Assembly: GCA_902790475.1 (NCBI GenBank) | Contig: CADASG010000011.1 | Span: 1 to 40,749 of the forward strand | DNA length: 40,749 nucleotides | Origin: an uncultured Ruminococcus sp. | Lineage (GTDB): Bacteria > Bacillota > Clostridia > Oscillospirales > Acutalibacteraceae | Direction of reading: 5' to 3' | Shown: piece by piece, positions 16,942 to 25,664 of the stretch | Layout of the letters: each line of letters starts with the position of its first letter | Position numbering within the stretch: the first letter of the stretch is position 1 | Notes under the pieces: generated by a model | What the model was told of the DNA's origin: nothing | The model's input: the letters and a program-made list of their open reading frames with translations, nothing else | The model's database searches: none | Made by a program: the position numbers and the translations under genes

Positions 16942-18123
16942 TTACTCCTCTTTGACGCTGAAATCAACCGGTTTGGCGATATTTTCATTAAAAGTATAGA
17001 CGGCAAGACAACTGTATTCGCCGTTCTTCGGGATCACTTTCAGTTTTTTGCTCACAACTTTGCTACGCCCTTTCTCGAAAATCTCGTACAGTGCCAGCTC
17101 GTTTTCAGCAGCCTGCTCCGCCTGTTTTAGCGATAGATCCGCTTTTTGGAATTCAAGCTCATGGGCGGTCTCCTCACTAAGCGTAACGGGCAATATACGG
17201 TCATTTAAGAAAAAGCTTTTTTCGTCTGATGTGTAAGCGACATATTTATAATTGTTGAGAGAAAAACCTGCCGGCAAACTGAGATTTAGAAAACCAAAAC
17301 GGCTGCGAACAGACTTATTTTCTGATAAAGAATAATAATCAAATGACCGCGGAATTAAAAATTCTTTTTTAGAATTAACATTTGCAAATACTTCAGCGTC
17401 TGCGCAAACGTAGCGAACAGTATTTTGTTCTGTATCGGAAACTCCGCTTATAAGCAGCTCGCCTTTGATAACGCCGCTTCCCTCGGTGACCACAGACTTA
17501 CCGTTGTGTACTCTCATATCGGTAATCACTCCGTCAGCCGCCGCCTTTACATTTCTCGGATTTTGATGGGTATTGACAGGCGGCTTATTCGCCTTTTCAC
17601 GCACCTCGACCACAGCGCGGCAGCCGTCGAGGTTCACGCTCATCCAGCCAAGCTCGCTTACACTCAGCAGAGTTTTCCGTCTGACGTTGTTTACGTCAAG
17701 CCCGGATTTTATGCGTCCCTGATATAACCCGTTCTCAGCCAAAACCGCCTCGAGGCGTGAAGCGCTTACGTTGCTCAAGCCCTTGATATCCACCGACCAC
17801 ACAAAGCACGAGAGAAAAAGCAGCAACACCGATCCGAGCATTGCGCCGACCAAAATGCCGCCGCGAAAACGATATCGGGCAATCAAAAACGGTATACCGT
17901 GCCGCTCGGTAACACGGAGCGTAAGCCCGGCTTTGCGTGCCAAAGGACGTATACCGCGGTAATCGCTGAGGCTGAGCTTTCCCTTTAAGCCGCCCGGCAA
18001 AGGCTGCGCGTCCCAAAGATTGACCCCTGAACGAACCGTCAGATTGAGAAAACGCTCCGGGAACCTACCCTTTCCCTCAAACGCCACATAACCCTTTACA
18101 CACCGAAATATATTCATCAGCAT
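16942..18123 (-). CDS. yqfD: sporulation protein YqfD
   Basis: A 393-residue protein of the YqfD (SpoIV-like) family, a conserved forespore/mother-cell membrane protein of unknown biochemical activity. A soluble N-terminal region of about 85 residues is followed by one strong membrane segment (ILVGAMLGSVLLLFLSCFVW). The large extracytoplasmic part has a POTRA-like start (VDIKGLSNVSASRLEAVL). The C-terminal third is hydrophilic with a charged amphipathic stretch. The ATG at 18123 has a GAGGTG site that overlaps the yqfC stop, so the two are coupled. The yqfC-yqfD pairing is a hallmark of endospore formers. Confidence 0.9.
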   Translation of the reverse strand: MLMNIFRCVKGYVAFEGKGRFPERFLNLTVRSGVNLWDAQPLPGGLKGKLSLSDYRGIRPLARKAGLTLRVTERHGIPFLIARYRFRGGILVGAMLGSVLLLFLSCFVWSVDIKGLSNVSASRLEAVLAENGLYQGRIKSGLDVNNVRRKTLLSVSELGWMSVNLDGCRAVVEVREKANKPPVNTHQNPRNVKAAADGVITDMRVHNGKSVVTEGSGVIKGELLISGVSDTEQNTVRYVCADAEVFANVNSKKEFLIPRSFDYYSLSENKSVRSRFGFLNLSLPAGFSLNNYKYVAYTSDEKSFFLNDRILPVTLSEETAHELEFQKADLSLKQAEQAAENELALYEIFEKGRSKVVSKKLKVIPKNGEYSCLAVYTFNENIAKPVDFSVKEE

Positions 18124-18132
18124 ACGCTCACC

Positions 18133-18375
18133 TCAGCAGTAAAAATTTATTTGGCTTATAAAACCCTCGACCTCCACACAGGAGGCAGTGATACAGCGCA
18201 CCCTGAGTCCCCTGCCGCTAAAGGACAAAACCATTTTGTTGGTATTGATCTTTATATTGTCGCTGTTATAATGCAAAATCCCTGCGGAACCCTCGACGGT
18301 CACGCGGCGGTTTGACAACATTTCTATCACAGGAGCACTGCCCAAATCCAAATCTATGGAACGACTGCCGCTCAT
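18133..18375 (-). CDS. yqfC: sporulation protein YqfC
   Basis: An 80-residue YqfC-family protein, about the normal 80-95 residues. Features include PVIEMLSNRRVTVEG and the SDNIKINTNK region typical of this small, sporulation-associated family. Its biochemical role is unknown. The ATG at 18375 lies six bases after a GAGGTG site; a GTG at 18384 overlaps that site and is rejected as start. It is immediately upstream of yqfD (9 bases) and divergent from ylbJ, with only about 65 bases between them for two promoters. The linkage of all three sporulation genes supports the call. Confidence 0.88.
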   Translation of the reverse strand: MSGSRSIDLDLGSAPVIEMLSNRRVTVEGSAGILHYNSDNIKINTNKMVLSFSGRGLRVRCITASCVEVEGFISQINFYC

Positions 18376-18439
18376 ATTTATCACCTCAAATTAATCTTTA
18401 TGCAAAACCGCTCATATATATTATACGGGTGATCGACCG

Positions 18440-19498
18440 GTGAAAATGATTTGCTGTAAAAAAATCCTGCAAAACGCGGCAGGATTAAGCCTTGGAGCGG
18501 CGGCGGCTCTGGCTGTTTTATTTTCTCAGGAAAGCAAGGACGGCGCAGCGCACGGACTGACACTGTGCTTAAAGGTACTTGTACCCTCGCTGTTTCCGCT
18601 GATGACTCTGACTCAGCTGTCCGTCAATACGGGCTTATGCGCGCGATTGGGTCACAGACTGCGCGCACCTACCCGGCGGCTGTTTGGCATAAGCGGAAGC
18701 TTTGCCCCGATTTTTTTGTTGAGTATGATCGGCGGCTATCCAACGGGAGCGGCTGGGATACGCGAGCTTTATTCTCATGGAGAATTAAGCGAGAGAGAAG
18801 CGCGTAAAGCGGCTCTCTTCGCTGTTGGCGCGGGACCGGGCTTCCTTTTGAATTACGTCGGAGGAGGACTGTACGGCTCGCCGCAGTTGGGAGCTATTCT
18901 TTTTGCCGCGCAGATCATCTCGGCGCTGCTATTGGGAATTGCAGCGAATCGGCTTTATCCCACTGCGGAATATATTTCTAAAAAGGAATCAAAAACCGCT
19001 TCTATGCCCTTCTCACAGGCTATGACGACATCGGTATACTCAGCCTCGCGCGCAACGGTGGTAATCGTCGGCTTTGTTACACTGTTTTCGGCTTTGCTCG
19101 GTATTCTTGAAACGCTGTTAAAAAACGAAACGGCGCATACAGTGATCACGTCCGCGCTTGAGGTTTGCGCAGCTGCGGAGATACTGAGAGATAACAGCGC
19201 CGTAGAATTCGTCGCGTTCGCAGCAGGATTCGGAGGATTATGCATCCACTGTCAGATTTTCGCTGCGCTGGGAGAGGTGCGCGTACGCAAAGAGTTATTT
19301 TTCATATTTAGAATTATGCAGGGGCTACTCTGCGCATTTTTCACCCACTTGCTGCTGCGGATATTTCCGATGCCCTCACCTGTTTTTTCCACTCATGCCG
19401 CAGCCGCGGGAGAGCTTTACGGAGGCAGCATATTGTCGGGGATCATGCTGATATCAGTCGCAATAGGCTTTTTATCTGCCTTGAAAAAACAAAGTTAG
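18440..19498 (+). CDS. ylbJ: sporulation integral membrane protein YlbJ
   Basis: A 352-residue polytopic membrane protein of the YlbJ family, with a nucleoside-recognition/Gate-like fold. Mutants in B. subtilis are defective in late spore cortex formation. Roughly eight hydrophobic segments are visible. Signatures are LVPSLFPLMTLTQL (near residue 50), SMIGGYPTGAAG, and a second conserved half ending AAAGELYGGSILSGIM. The start is either the GTG at 18440 or the ATG at 18446; GGTGATC at 18429-18435 is the likely ribosome site. AT-rich CATATATATTAT before it resembles a sporulation sigma -10, but this is weak. asnB begins 30 bases downstream, so co-transcription is likely. Confidence 0.9.
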   Translation: MKMICCKKILQNAAGLSLGAAAALAVLFSQESKDGAAHGLTLCLKVLVPSLFPLMTLTQLSVNTGLCARLGHRLRAPTRRLFGISGSFAPIFLLSMIGGYPTGAAGIRELYSHGELSEREARKAALFAVGAGPGFLLNYVGGGLYGSPQLGAILFAAQIISALLLGIAANRLYPTAEYISKKESKTASMPFSQAMTTSVYSASRATVVIVGFVTLFSALLGILETLLKNETAHTVITSALEVCAAAEILRDNSAVEFVAFAAGFGGLCIHCQIFAALGEVRVRKELFFIFRIMQGLLCAFFTHLLLRIFPMPSPVFSTHAAAAGELYGGSILSGIMLISVAIGFLSALKKQS

Positions 19499-19528
19499 AA
19501 TTATTATTATATAAACGGAGGTTATTCT

Positions 19529-21361
19529 ATGTGCGGAATTGCCGGATGGATAGAAAAGGACTGTAAAATGATCGAGCGTATCGGCACGCTGAACGCAATG
19601 TCGGAAACGCTGGATAGGCGCGGTCCCGATGAAAACGGGATCTATGTCAACGGTGACGCGGCGCTGATCCACCGTCGTTTGGTGGTTATCGATCGCGAAA
19701 ACGGCAAACAGCCGATGGCTGTGCGCTACAAAAACAAAACCTATGTCATTGTTTACAACGGCGAACTGTACAACGCGCCCGAGCTGCGCGAGTCGCTGCG
19801 TGCAAAAGGCTTTCACTTTCGCGGTCACAGCGACACCGAAGCAGTGCTGAAGGCGTACATTCACTACGGCGTTAAAGCGCCCGAAAAGCTTAACGGCATT
19901 TTTGCGTTTGCTGTATACTGCGCTGCGGACAAAAGCCTGTTTCTTTGCCGCGACAGAATCGGCGTTAAGCCGTTGTTCTACAGCGAATACAACGGCGGTC
20001 TGGTTTTTGGCTCCGAAATCAAGGCACTGCTTAAAAGCGGCGTTGTAAAGCCTCGTATCGACGAACAGGGGCTTAACGAGATCTTCTTTTTGGGGCCGGC
20101 TCGAACACCCTCCTGCGGAATTTTTAAAGATATTCATGAGCTGAACCCGGGAGAGTACGCGGTCTATCAAAACGGAAGGCTGCTCCGCAAACGCTATTAC
20201 AGCCTGACCGCGCATGAGCACACGGACAATGAATCGCAAACGATCGAACGCACCCGTGCGCTGCTGACCGACGCTATCGAAAGGCAGCTTGTCAGCGACG
20301 TTCCGCTCTGCTTTTTTCTCTCGGGCGGTCTGGACAGCAGCATTATCGTCAAAACTGCCGCGAATTATAACCGTACACGCAAGTTGGGAAGGATCCACAC
20401 GTTTTCGGTGGAATACCGCGACAATGCCAAGTTCTTTAAAAAGAGCGTGTTTCAGCCAAATTCCGACTCGGAGTATATCCACATGATGACCAAAGACGCA
20501 GGCACTGTACACCGGGAGATCATACTCGATAATTCCCTGCTTGCCGACGCGCTTTATGACAGTGTGGAAGCACGCGATCTTCCGGGTTATGTGGACGTTG
20601 ATTCGTCGCTCCTGCTGTTCTGCCGCGAAATCAAACAAGATTACACGGTAGCGCTGTCAGGCGAATGTGCCGATGAGCTTTTCGGCGGATATCCGTGGTA
20701 TCACAACCGCGATATACTGTTTGAGGATTGCTTTCCGTGGTCGAGAACTCAGGAGGTAAGGCGCGGGATCTTGAAAAAAGGAGTGCTTCCGCGAGGCGAG
20801 GAATATGTGCGGCAGCGTTATTTGGACACCATTCAAGCCGCGCCGAAGCTAAAGGGAGAAAGCAGTCGTGACAGCCGTATGAGAGAGATGTTCGCGCTGA
20901 ATTTCTACTGGTTCATGCAGTGTCTTTTGGAACGCAAGGATCGCTGCTCCATGTTCAGCGGACTGGAGGTGCGCGTGCCGTTTTGCGACTACAGGCTGGT
21001 TGACTACGCCTACAACATGCCTTGGAAGCTCAAAGCGTGGAATGGAAGAGAAAAGGGTATAGTCCGCAAGGCGTTTGAGGATATGCTTCCGCGTGAAATC
21101 GTTTGGCGAAAGAAAAGCCCCTACCCCAAAACTCACAATCCGGTATACTTCAACATCTGTGCCGAACGCGTCAAAATGATTCTTCAAAAGAAAAATGCGC
21201 TCACTGAAATGCTTGATAAAACAGCTGTCGGGCGCATAATCAAAAATCCGCAGTCCATCACAACTCCATGGTACGGGCAGCTTATGCAGGCTCCGCAGAT
21301 TTTAGCCTATATCATCGAGCTTGACTACTGGTTTGAAAAATATAAGGTTGAAATTGTGTAA
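19529..21361 (+). CDS. asnB: asparagine synthetase, glutamine-hydrolysing
   Basis: A 610-residue two-domain enzyme making asparagine from aspartate, ATP and glutamine. Cys2 (MCGIAGW) is the N-terminal glutaminase nucleophile, so the initiator Met must be removed. RRGPDENG, YNGELYN and GHSDTEAVL line that site. The synthetase domain has the PP-loop SGGLDSS from residue 265 and the SGECADELFGGYPWY motif. Length is within the 500-640 range; the C-terminal part resembles clostridial AsnB. ACGGAGG precedes the ATG by about nine bases. A PAP2 phosphatase gene follows after 21 bases. Identity firm. Confidence 0.95.
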   Translation: MCGIAGWIEKDCKMIERIGTLNAMSETLDRRGPDENGIYVNGDAALIHRRLVVIDRENGKQPMAVRYKNKTYVIVYNGELYNAPELRESLRAKGFHFRGHSDTEAVLKAYIHYGVKAPEKLNGIFAFAVYCAADKSLFLCRDRIGVKPLFYSEYNGGLVFGSEIKALLKSGVVKPRIDEQGLNEIFFLGPARTPSCGIFKDIHELNPGEYAVYQNGRLLRKRYYSLTAHEHTDNESQTIERTRALLTDAIERQLVSDVPLCFFLSGGLDSSIIVKTAANYNRTRKLGRIHTFSVEYRDNAKFFKKSVFQPNSDSEYIHMMTKDAGTVHREIILDNSLLADALYDSVEARDLPGYVDVDSSLLLFCREIKQDYTVALSGECADELFGGYPWYHNRDILFEDCFPWSRTQEVRRGILKKGVLPRGEEYVRQRYLDTIQAAPKLKGESSRDSRMREMFALNFYWFMQCLLERKDRCSMFSGLEVRVPFCDYRLVDYAYNMPWKLKAWNGREKGIVRKAFEDMLPREIVWRKKSPYPKTHNPVYFNICAERVKMILQKKNALTEMLDKTAVGRIIKNPQSITTPWYGQLMQAPQILAYIIELDYWFEKYKVEIV

Positions 21362-21382
21362 AACCTGTGCTATGATAGAAGC

Positions 21383-21874
21383 ATGAACAGACAGAATTAT
21401 GAACGTACCGTCACGTTTTTCAAAAACAACAAAACTGCATACCGAGTTTTATTTTTTATTTACAATATACTTCCGAACTTTTTGTTTTTGGCATATCCTG
21501 CGCTTCTGATTTATAAGTTTTTCAGACAGGAGCAAAGCCTGTTGCTGCTGATTTTTGTTCCGCTGGGAGTGCTGATCGGCGTGAGCGTGCTGCGCTATAT
21601 CATCAACGAACCGCGCCCCTATGAAGTATACGGCATAGACTCGGTGTTCCACAAAAAAACCGAAGGCAAAAGTATGCCGAGCCGCCACACTGCAAGCGCT
21701 TTTATCATAGCCATGGCGGTTTTGAGCCTGAACGTTTTTTTCGGGATCATTGCCCTTGCTATCGCCGCTCTTATCACAACCTCGCGCGTACTTGCCGGAG
21801 CGCACTTTATACGCGACGTGCTGGCAGGAATGGCGATCAGCGTAGCGGCAGGATGTATTATAATCATTTTTTAA
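21383..21874 (+). CDS. PAP2-family membrane phosphatase
   Basis: A 163-residue integral membrane protein of the phosphatidic acid phosphatase 2 superfamily, probably acting on a lipid (poly)phosphate at the membrane face. The three motifs are present: RYIINEPRPYE (motif 1, with a shortened Lys-rich part), PSRHTASAF (motif 2), and SRVLAGAHFIRDVLAG (motif 3, catalytic His). Four to five membrane segments surround them. Its ATG lies 21 bases after the asnB stop with a weak GATAGAAG site, suggesting an operon. The substrate (undecaprenyl-PP, PA or PGP) cannot be decided from sequence. Confidence 0.88.
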   Translation: MNRQNYERTVTFFKNNKTAYRVLFFIYNILPNFLFLAYPALLIYKFFRQEQSLLLLIFVPLGVLIGVSVLRYIINEPRPYEVYGIDSVFHKKTEGKSMPSRHTASAFIIAMAVLSLNVFFGIIALAIAALITTSRVLAGAHFIRDVLAGMAISVAAGCIIIIF

Positions 21875-21930
21875 TGCATTTCCGGAGGGAACACCGGCGC
21901 TGTTACGCAAGAAACGTCAGTTTTCCACTT

Positions 21931-22054
21931 TCATTTCGACCGTACACAGCAAGCGGAGAGATCCGCATGTATCAGAAGCATTCTTCCTTAACTGTGAGAT
22001 TTCTCGGCTAAATCACTTCGTGATTTTGCCCTACGGGCACCGCTCGAAATGACA
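21931..22054. repeat. extragenic palindromic element (CATTTCGA...TCGAAATG)
   Basis: The outer arms TCATTTCGA (21931-21939) and TCGAAATGA (22044-22052) are perfect inverted repeats. Inside are AGAGATCC and GAGATTTCTC, then two tight hairpins AATCAC-TTC-GTGATT (22011-22025) and GCCC-TAC-GGGC (22028-22038). This form resembles multi-copy intergenic elements seen in Clostridia. Copy number cannot be tested here. It fills most of the 260-base gap after the PAP2 gene. Confidence 0.65.
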
Positions 22055-22062
22055 GCAAAAAG

Positions 22063-22105
22063 AAAAAACGGTCAGACAGAGATCATCCTGTCTGACCGTT
22101 GTATT
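22063..22105. terminator. bidirectional terminator between the PAP2 and dockerin genes
   Basis: A perfect 12-bp stem ACGGTCAGACAG/CTGTCTGACCGT (22068-22079 with 22088-22099) is flanked by six A residues on the left and a T-rich stretch on the right. It can stop transcription from both convergent genes. Confidence 0.85.
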
Positions 22106-22134
22106 ATTTGTTTTTCAATAAACGGGGTACGAAA

Positions 22135-23685
22135 TCACTTCGTTACCGTTTTGATGTATTTGTCATAGCCTTGCCATCCGGAAGTGTAACGGTTCAGGAT
22201 ACCGGCGTCGGCACCGTTCACCTTGCCATCTCCGTTGAGGTCTGCGGCATCCATGTCCTTGATTTTATCGGAGTAACCTTCCCAGCCCGAGGTGTAACGA
22301 TTGAGAAGTCCTGCGTCCGCGCCGTTGACCTTACCGTCTCCGTTCACATCGCCGGTAACAACCGTTAGGGATTCTGTTTCGATAAAGGTAAAATCATTTT
22401 CGTTAGCGTAGCTTTCCGCCTGACTGCCTTTCTTTCCGTAAATGGTGAAGAGGGGATTTTTCCTATATCCAAAGTAATCAATATACCCAAACGCTTTCTC
22501 GCCAATGCTTGTCACGCTGTCCGGAATGGTGACGCTTGTCAGTTCCGTCCAGCCGGAAAACGCATATGCATCAATTTCCGTTACACTGTCCGGAATGGTG
22601 ATGCTTGTCAGTCCCCTGCAGCCGGAAAACGCATATGCACCAATTTCAGTCACGCTGTCCGGGATGTCGATGCTTGTCAGTCCCGAGCAGCCGGAAAACG
22701 CATATGCACCAATTTCAGTCACGCTGCCCGGGATGGTGATGTTTGTCAGTCCCGTGCAGTTGGAAAACGCAGATTCGCCAATGGTCGTCACTCTGCCCGG
22801 GATGTCGATGCTTGTCAATCCTGTGCAGCCGGAAAACGTACCCCAGCTAATGCTTGTCACGCTGTCGGAGATGATGATACTTGTCAGTCCTGTGCATCCT
22901 CTAAACGCTTCATAACCAATGCTTTTTACGCTGTCGGGAATGATGACGCTCGTAAGCCCCTTGCAGCCGCCAAAGGCAAACCCTCCAATGCTTGTCACAC
23001 AGTCGGGGATGGTAACGCTTGTCAATCTCTTGCAACCTTCAAATGCACCCTCGCCAATAATTGTCACCCTGTCCGGTATGGTAACGCTTGTCAGTCCCTT
23101 GCAGTTGTAAAACGCATATCTGCCAATAATTTTCATGCTGTCGGGGATGGCGACGCTTGTCAGTCCTGTGCAGTCTTTAAACAAAAAGTCAGAAATGCTT
23201 GTCACGCTGTATGGAATGCTAACACTTGTCAGTCCCGTACAGCCGTGAAACACACCCGCGCCAATTCTTTCCACACTGCCGGGGATGGTGACGCTTGTCA
23301 ATCCTGTGCAGTCTTTAAACGCAAAGTCGGAAATGTTTGTTACGCTGTCGGGAATGGTGATGGTTGTCAATCCTGAGCAACCGGAAAACGCAGATTCACC
23401 AATAGTCGTCACGCCGTTTTCAATCACTGCATGTTTGACAGATAAGCTTATCCACGGAGCAGCAACATACGAATAATATGATTCCATATACCCATTGCCG
23501 CTGATAGTGAGAGTACCTGTTGCTTCGTCAAAATTCCACGTACATTTTCCTGTTTCGCCGCTTGTTGCACCGACGGCGCTATATATTTCCGCTGCGAACG
23601 CGGTTACAGGTAAGGATGCCACCGCACCGCAGCACAGAATCACTGATAGAAGTATCGCCGTGATTTTTCTCATGGTTTTTGTCAT
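22135..23685 (-). CDS. secreted BspA-like leucine-rich-repeat protein with C-terminal dockerin
   Basis: A 516-residue exported protein. Residues 1-31 form a signal peptide (cleavage likely after AFA). About 14 consecutive 23-residue LRR_5/BspA repeats of the form SVTSIGxxAFxGCTGLTSVTIPD occupy residues 87-409. The C-terminus (about 445-516) is a type I dockerin. Its two duplicated Ca-binding segments, DVNGDGKVNGADAG and DLNGDGKVNGADAG, are each followed by an LNRYTSGW helix. Dockerins bind cohesins of a scaffoldin, so this protein is probably displayed on a cellulosome-like complex and may bind host or plant surfaces. The ATG at 23685 has AAGGAGGAT. No catalytic domain is visible. Confidence 0.93.
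   Translation of the reverse strand: MTKTMRKITAILLSVILCCGAVASLPVTAFAAEIYSAVGATSGETGKCTWNFDEATGTLTISGNGYMESYYSYVAAPWISLSVKHAVIENGVTTIGESAFSGCSGLTTITIPDSVTNISDFAFKDCTGLTSVTIPGSVERIGAGVFHGCTGLTSVSIPYSVTSISDFLFKDCTGLTSVAIPDSMKIIGRYAFYNCKGLTSVTIPDRVTIIGEGAFEGCKRLTSVTIPDCVTSIGGFAFGGCKGLTSVIIPDSVKSIGYEAFRGCTGLTSIIISDSVTSISWGTFSGCTGLTSIDIPGRVTTIGESAFSNCTGLTNITIPGSVTEIGAYAFSGCSGLTSIDIPDSVTEIGAYAFSGCRGLTSITIPDSVTEIDAYAFSGWTELTSVTIPDSVTSIGEKAFGYIDYFGYRKNPLFTIYGKKGSQAESYANENDFTFIETESLTVVTGDVNGDGKVNGADAGLLNRYTSGWEGYSDKIKDMDAADLNGDGKVNGADAGILNRYTSGWQGYDKYIKTVTK
22460..23427 (-). repeat. 69-bp tandem coding repeats (14 LRR units)
   Basis: Fourteen diverged copies of a 69-base unit encode the 23-residue leucine-rich repeats of the dockerin protein. 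The periodic GCTGTCSGGRATGGTGAYG motif recurs on the plus strand and also produces open frames there that are only shadows. Confidence 0.85.
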
Positions 23686-23753
23686 ACGATATCCTCCTTT
23701 GATTTAAGCGCGGGTTTATTATGCCGCATAGGTATAGTATACTTCGTGCTTTT

Positions 23754-23782
23754 ATATTATCACATAAATATCGTATACGCAA
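23754..23782 (-). promoter_or_regulatory. possible promoter of the LRR-dockerin gene
   Basis: The minus strand reads TTGCGT, 17 bases, TAATAT (23759-23754), about 70 bases before the start. A second -10-like TATACT lies closer to the gene without a good -35. Confidence 0.4.
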
Positions 23783-23853
23783 TCCAAATTTTTATCATAG
23801 GTTTTGGCGAATATGTACAATAAGATTTAGTTTAGGGTCGCTTTCCGGCGGTG

Positions 23854-23891
23854 AAAAAAGCCGCTTTCCTCAACGGGAAAACGGCTTTTTT
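23854..23891. terminator. terminator of mscL
   Basis: AAAAAAGCCG-CTTTCC and GGGAAA-ACGGCTTTTTT form a stem with one internal mismatch. A/T runs on both sides allow bidirectional use. It lies 18 bases past the mscL stop on the minus strand. Confidence 0.8.
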
Positions 23892-23908
23892 GATTCAGAT
23901 AAGTATGA

Positions 23909-24328
23909 TCAGTCTTTCAGCTCGCTGGTGCAGTGGGGGCAGCGTGTAGCTTTGATGTCGATCTCGCTGCAGCAGAAGGGGCATACCTTTGTGGTGGGCT
24001 CCTCTTCCTCTTCCTTTTTGCGAAGGTTGCTCATCTTGTTGAAGCCCTTGACAATGAGGAAGATGATGAACGCCATGATGATGAAGTTGATAACAGCAGA
24101 GAGGAAAGAACCGAACTCGATAGGACCTACGTTGAGAACGCTGGTCATCTCGTCGATGCTCTTGCCTGCGATAGCGCCGATGATCACTTCGATCAGCGGA
24201 GTAATGATTTTTTCGCACAGCGCCGTTACTATAGCGCTGAACGCTCCGCCGATGAGAACGCCGACTGCCATGTCGAGTACGTTGCCGCGGCTGATGAATT
24301 CTTTGAATTCAGCAATAAATTTTTTCAT
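23909..24328 (-). CDS. mscL: large-conductance mechanosensitive channel MscL with zinc-ribbon tail
   Basis: A pentameric tension-gated pore that releases solutes on osmotic downshock. Residues 1-95 follow MscL closely: the amphipathic N-terminus KKFIAEFKEFISRGNVLDMAVGV leads into the TM1 pore helix, then a periplasmic loop and TM2. In place of the usual C-terminal helical bundle there is an acidic linker (KKEEEEEP) and a CPFC...CPHC zinc-ribbon motif in the last 25 residues. At 139 residues total length is normal. The ATG follows AGAAGGA. tyrS lies 60 bases upstream on the same strand without an obvious terminator between, so they may be co-transcribed. Confidence 0.94.
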   Translation of the reverse strand: MKKFIAEFKEFISRGNVLDMAVGVLIGGAFSAIVTALCEKIITPLIEVIIGAIAGKSIDEMTSVLNVGPIEFGSFLSAVINFIIMAFIIFLIVKGFNKMSNLRKKEEEEEPTTKVCPFCCSEIDIKATRCPHCTSELKD

Positions 24329-24388
24329 AGTGTGTTTCCTTCTTTCATAAAATTATTTTCACAGTTTTCACAACTGCCGTTTCCGTTT

Positions 24389-25612
24389 TTATAATGTCGC
24401 CTTGTGGAAGGTCTTTTTGCCCTTTTTGATCACGACGTAGCCCTTTTCAAAGGCTGATTTGTCAAATCTTGTCAGCGGATCGGATACCTTTTCATCGTCC
24501 ACCGAAACGCCGCCCTGCTGGATCAGGCGTCTTCCCTCTTTATTGGAAGGAATGAGCTTGCACTTGCTCAGCAGCTCCAAAATACCGATAGTGCCGTCGG
24601 TGAAGTCTTCGTCGCTCAGCGCAGTGGAGGGCATATTGTCGGTGTCGGTTTTGCTGCCGAACAGCGCTCTTGCCGCCTCCTGAGCCTTTTCCGCTTCCTC
24701 CTTGCCGTGGATCATCTGAGTCAGCTCAAAGGCGAGAACTTCCTTTGCCTTGTTGATCTCGCTGCCCTCAAGCTTTGCAAGCTCGTCGATCTCCTCAAGC
24801 GAGAGGAAGGTGAGCATTTTCAGGCACTTGATAACGTCGGCATCATCAACATTGCGCCAGTACTGATAAAAATCGTAGGGGCTGGTCTTTTCGGCGGAAA
24901 GCCAAACCGCTCCGGACTGGGTCTTGCCCATCTTCTTGCCTTCTGAATTGAGCAGCAGGTTAATGGTCATAGCGTAAGCGTCCTTGCCCAGCTTGCGGCG
25001 GATAAGCTCGGTACCGCCAAGCATATTGCTCCACTGGTCGTCGCCGCCGAACTGCATGTTGCAGCCGTATTTTTGATAGAGAGCATAGAAGTCATATGAC
25101 TGCATGATCATATAGTTGAATTCAAGGAACGAAAGTCCCTTTTCCCATCTTTGCTTGTAACACTCCGCGGAAAGCATACGGTTGACGCTGAAGCACGCGC
25201 CCACCTCGCGAAGCAGCTCCACGTAGTTGAGGTCAAGCAGCCATTCGGCGTTATTGACCATAAGCGCCTTGCCGTCGGAAAAATCAATAAACTTGCTCAT
25301 CTGCTCCTTGAAGCAGTCAACATTGTGCTGAATGGTCTCCTTTGTCAGCATCTGACGCATGTCGGTTCTGCCCGTGGGATCGCCGATCAAGCCCGTGCCG
25401 CCGCCGATAAGCGCGATCGGCTTGTTGCCTGCCATCTGCAGGCGCTTCATCAGACACAGCGCCATAAAGTGACCGACGTGCAGGCTGTCGGCAGTGGGGT
25501 CAAAGCCGATATAGAAAACTGCCTTGCCGCTGTTTACCAGCTCTCGGATCTCCTTTTCGTCTGTTACCTGAGCGATCAATCCTCTTGCAGTGAGTTCTTC
25601 ATAAACACCCAT
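24389..25612 (-). CDS. tyrS: tyrosyl-tRNA synthetase
   Basis: A class I synthetase charging tRNA-Tyr. Its 407 residues match the bacterial TyrS1 type. The HIGH motif appears as HVGH (45-48) and the KMSKS motif as KMGKT (227-231), both accepted variants for TyrRS. The tyrosine-pocket segments [12 protein letters not shown] and [10 protein letters not shown] are present. A C-terminal S4 RNA-binding domain ([17 protein letters not shown]) completes it. The start ATG at 25612 follows AAAGGA. The short leader (about 45 bases) has a hairpin but no T-box, so control by uncharged tRNA is not indicated. Confidence 0.97.
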   Translation of the reverse strand: MGVYEELTARGLIAQVTDEKEIRELVNSGKAVFYIGFDPTADSLHVGHFMALCLMKRLQMAGNKPIALIGGGTGLIGDPTGRTDMRQMLTKETIQHNVDCFKEQMSKFIDFSDGKALMVNNAEWLLDLNYVELLREVGACFSVNRMLSAECYKQRWEKGLSFLEFNYMIMQSYDFYALYQKYGCNMQFGGDDQWSNMLGGTELIRRKLGKDAYAMTINLLLNSEGKKMGKTQSGAVWLSAEKTSPYDFYQYWRNVDDADVIKCLKMLTFLSLEEIDELAKLEGSEINKAKEVLAFELTQMIHGKEEAEKAQEAARALFGSKTDTDNMPSTALSDEDFTDGTIGILELLSKCKLIPSNKEGRRLIQQGGVSVDDEKVSDPLTRFDKSAFEKGYVVIKKGKKTFHKATL

Positions 25613-25642
25613 CTATCTTAATCCTTTCGCATACAAACTGCA

Positions 25643-25659
25643 GTGCCCTCGGCACTGTT
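25643..25659 (-). promoter_or_regulatory. 5' leader hairpin of tyrS mRNA
   Basis: CAGTGCC-GAG-GGCACTG is a perfect 7-bp stem at the predicted 5' end of the transcript, 6 bases beyond the -10 box. It has no T-run, so it is more likely a 5'-end stabiliser than an attenuator. Confidence 0.55.
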
Positions 25660-25664
25660 CTTTT

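Noticed and set aside
22505-23110. Plus-strand repetitive open frames opposite the LRR gene
   Set aside because: They mirror the 69-bp coding repeats on the other strand and have no start signals; the minus-strand product has a signal peptide and a dockerin.
22460-23427. Periodic repeats as a CRISPR array
   Set aside because: The 69-base units are continuous coding repeats without unique spacers.
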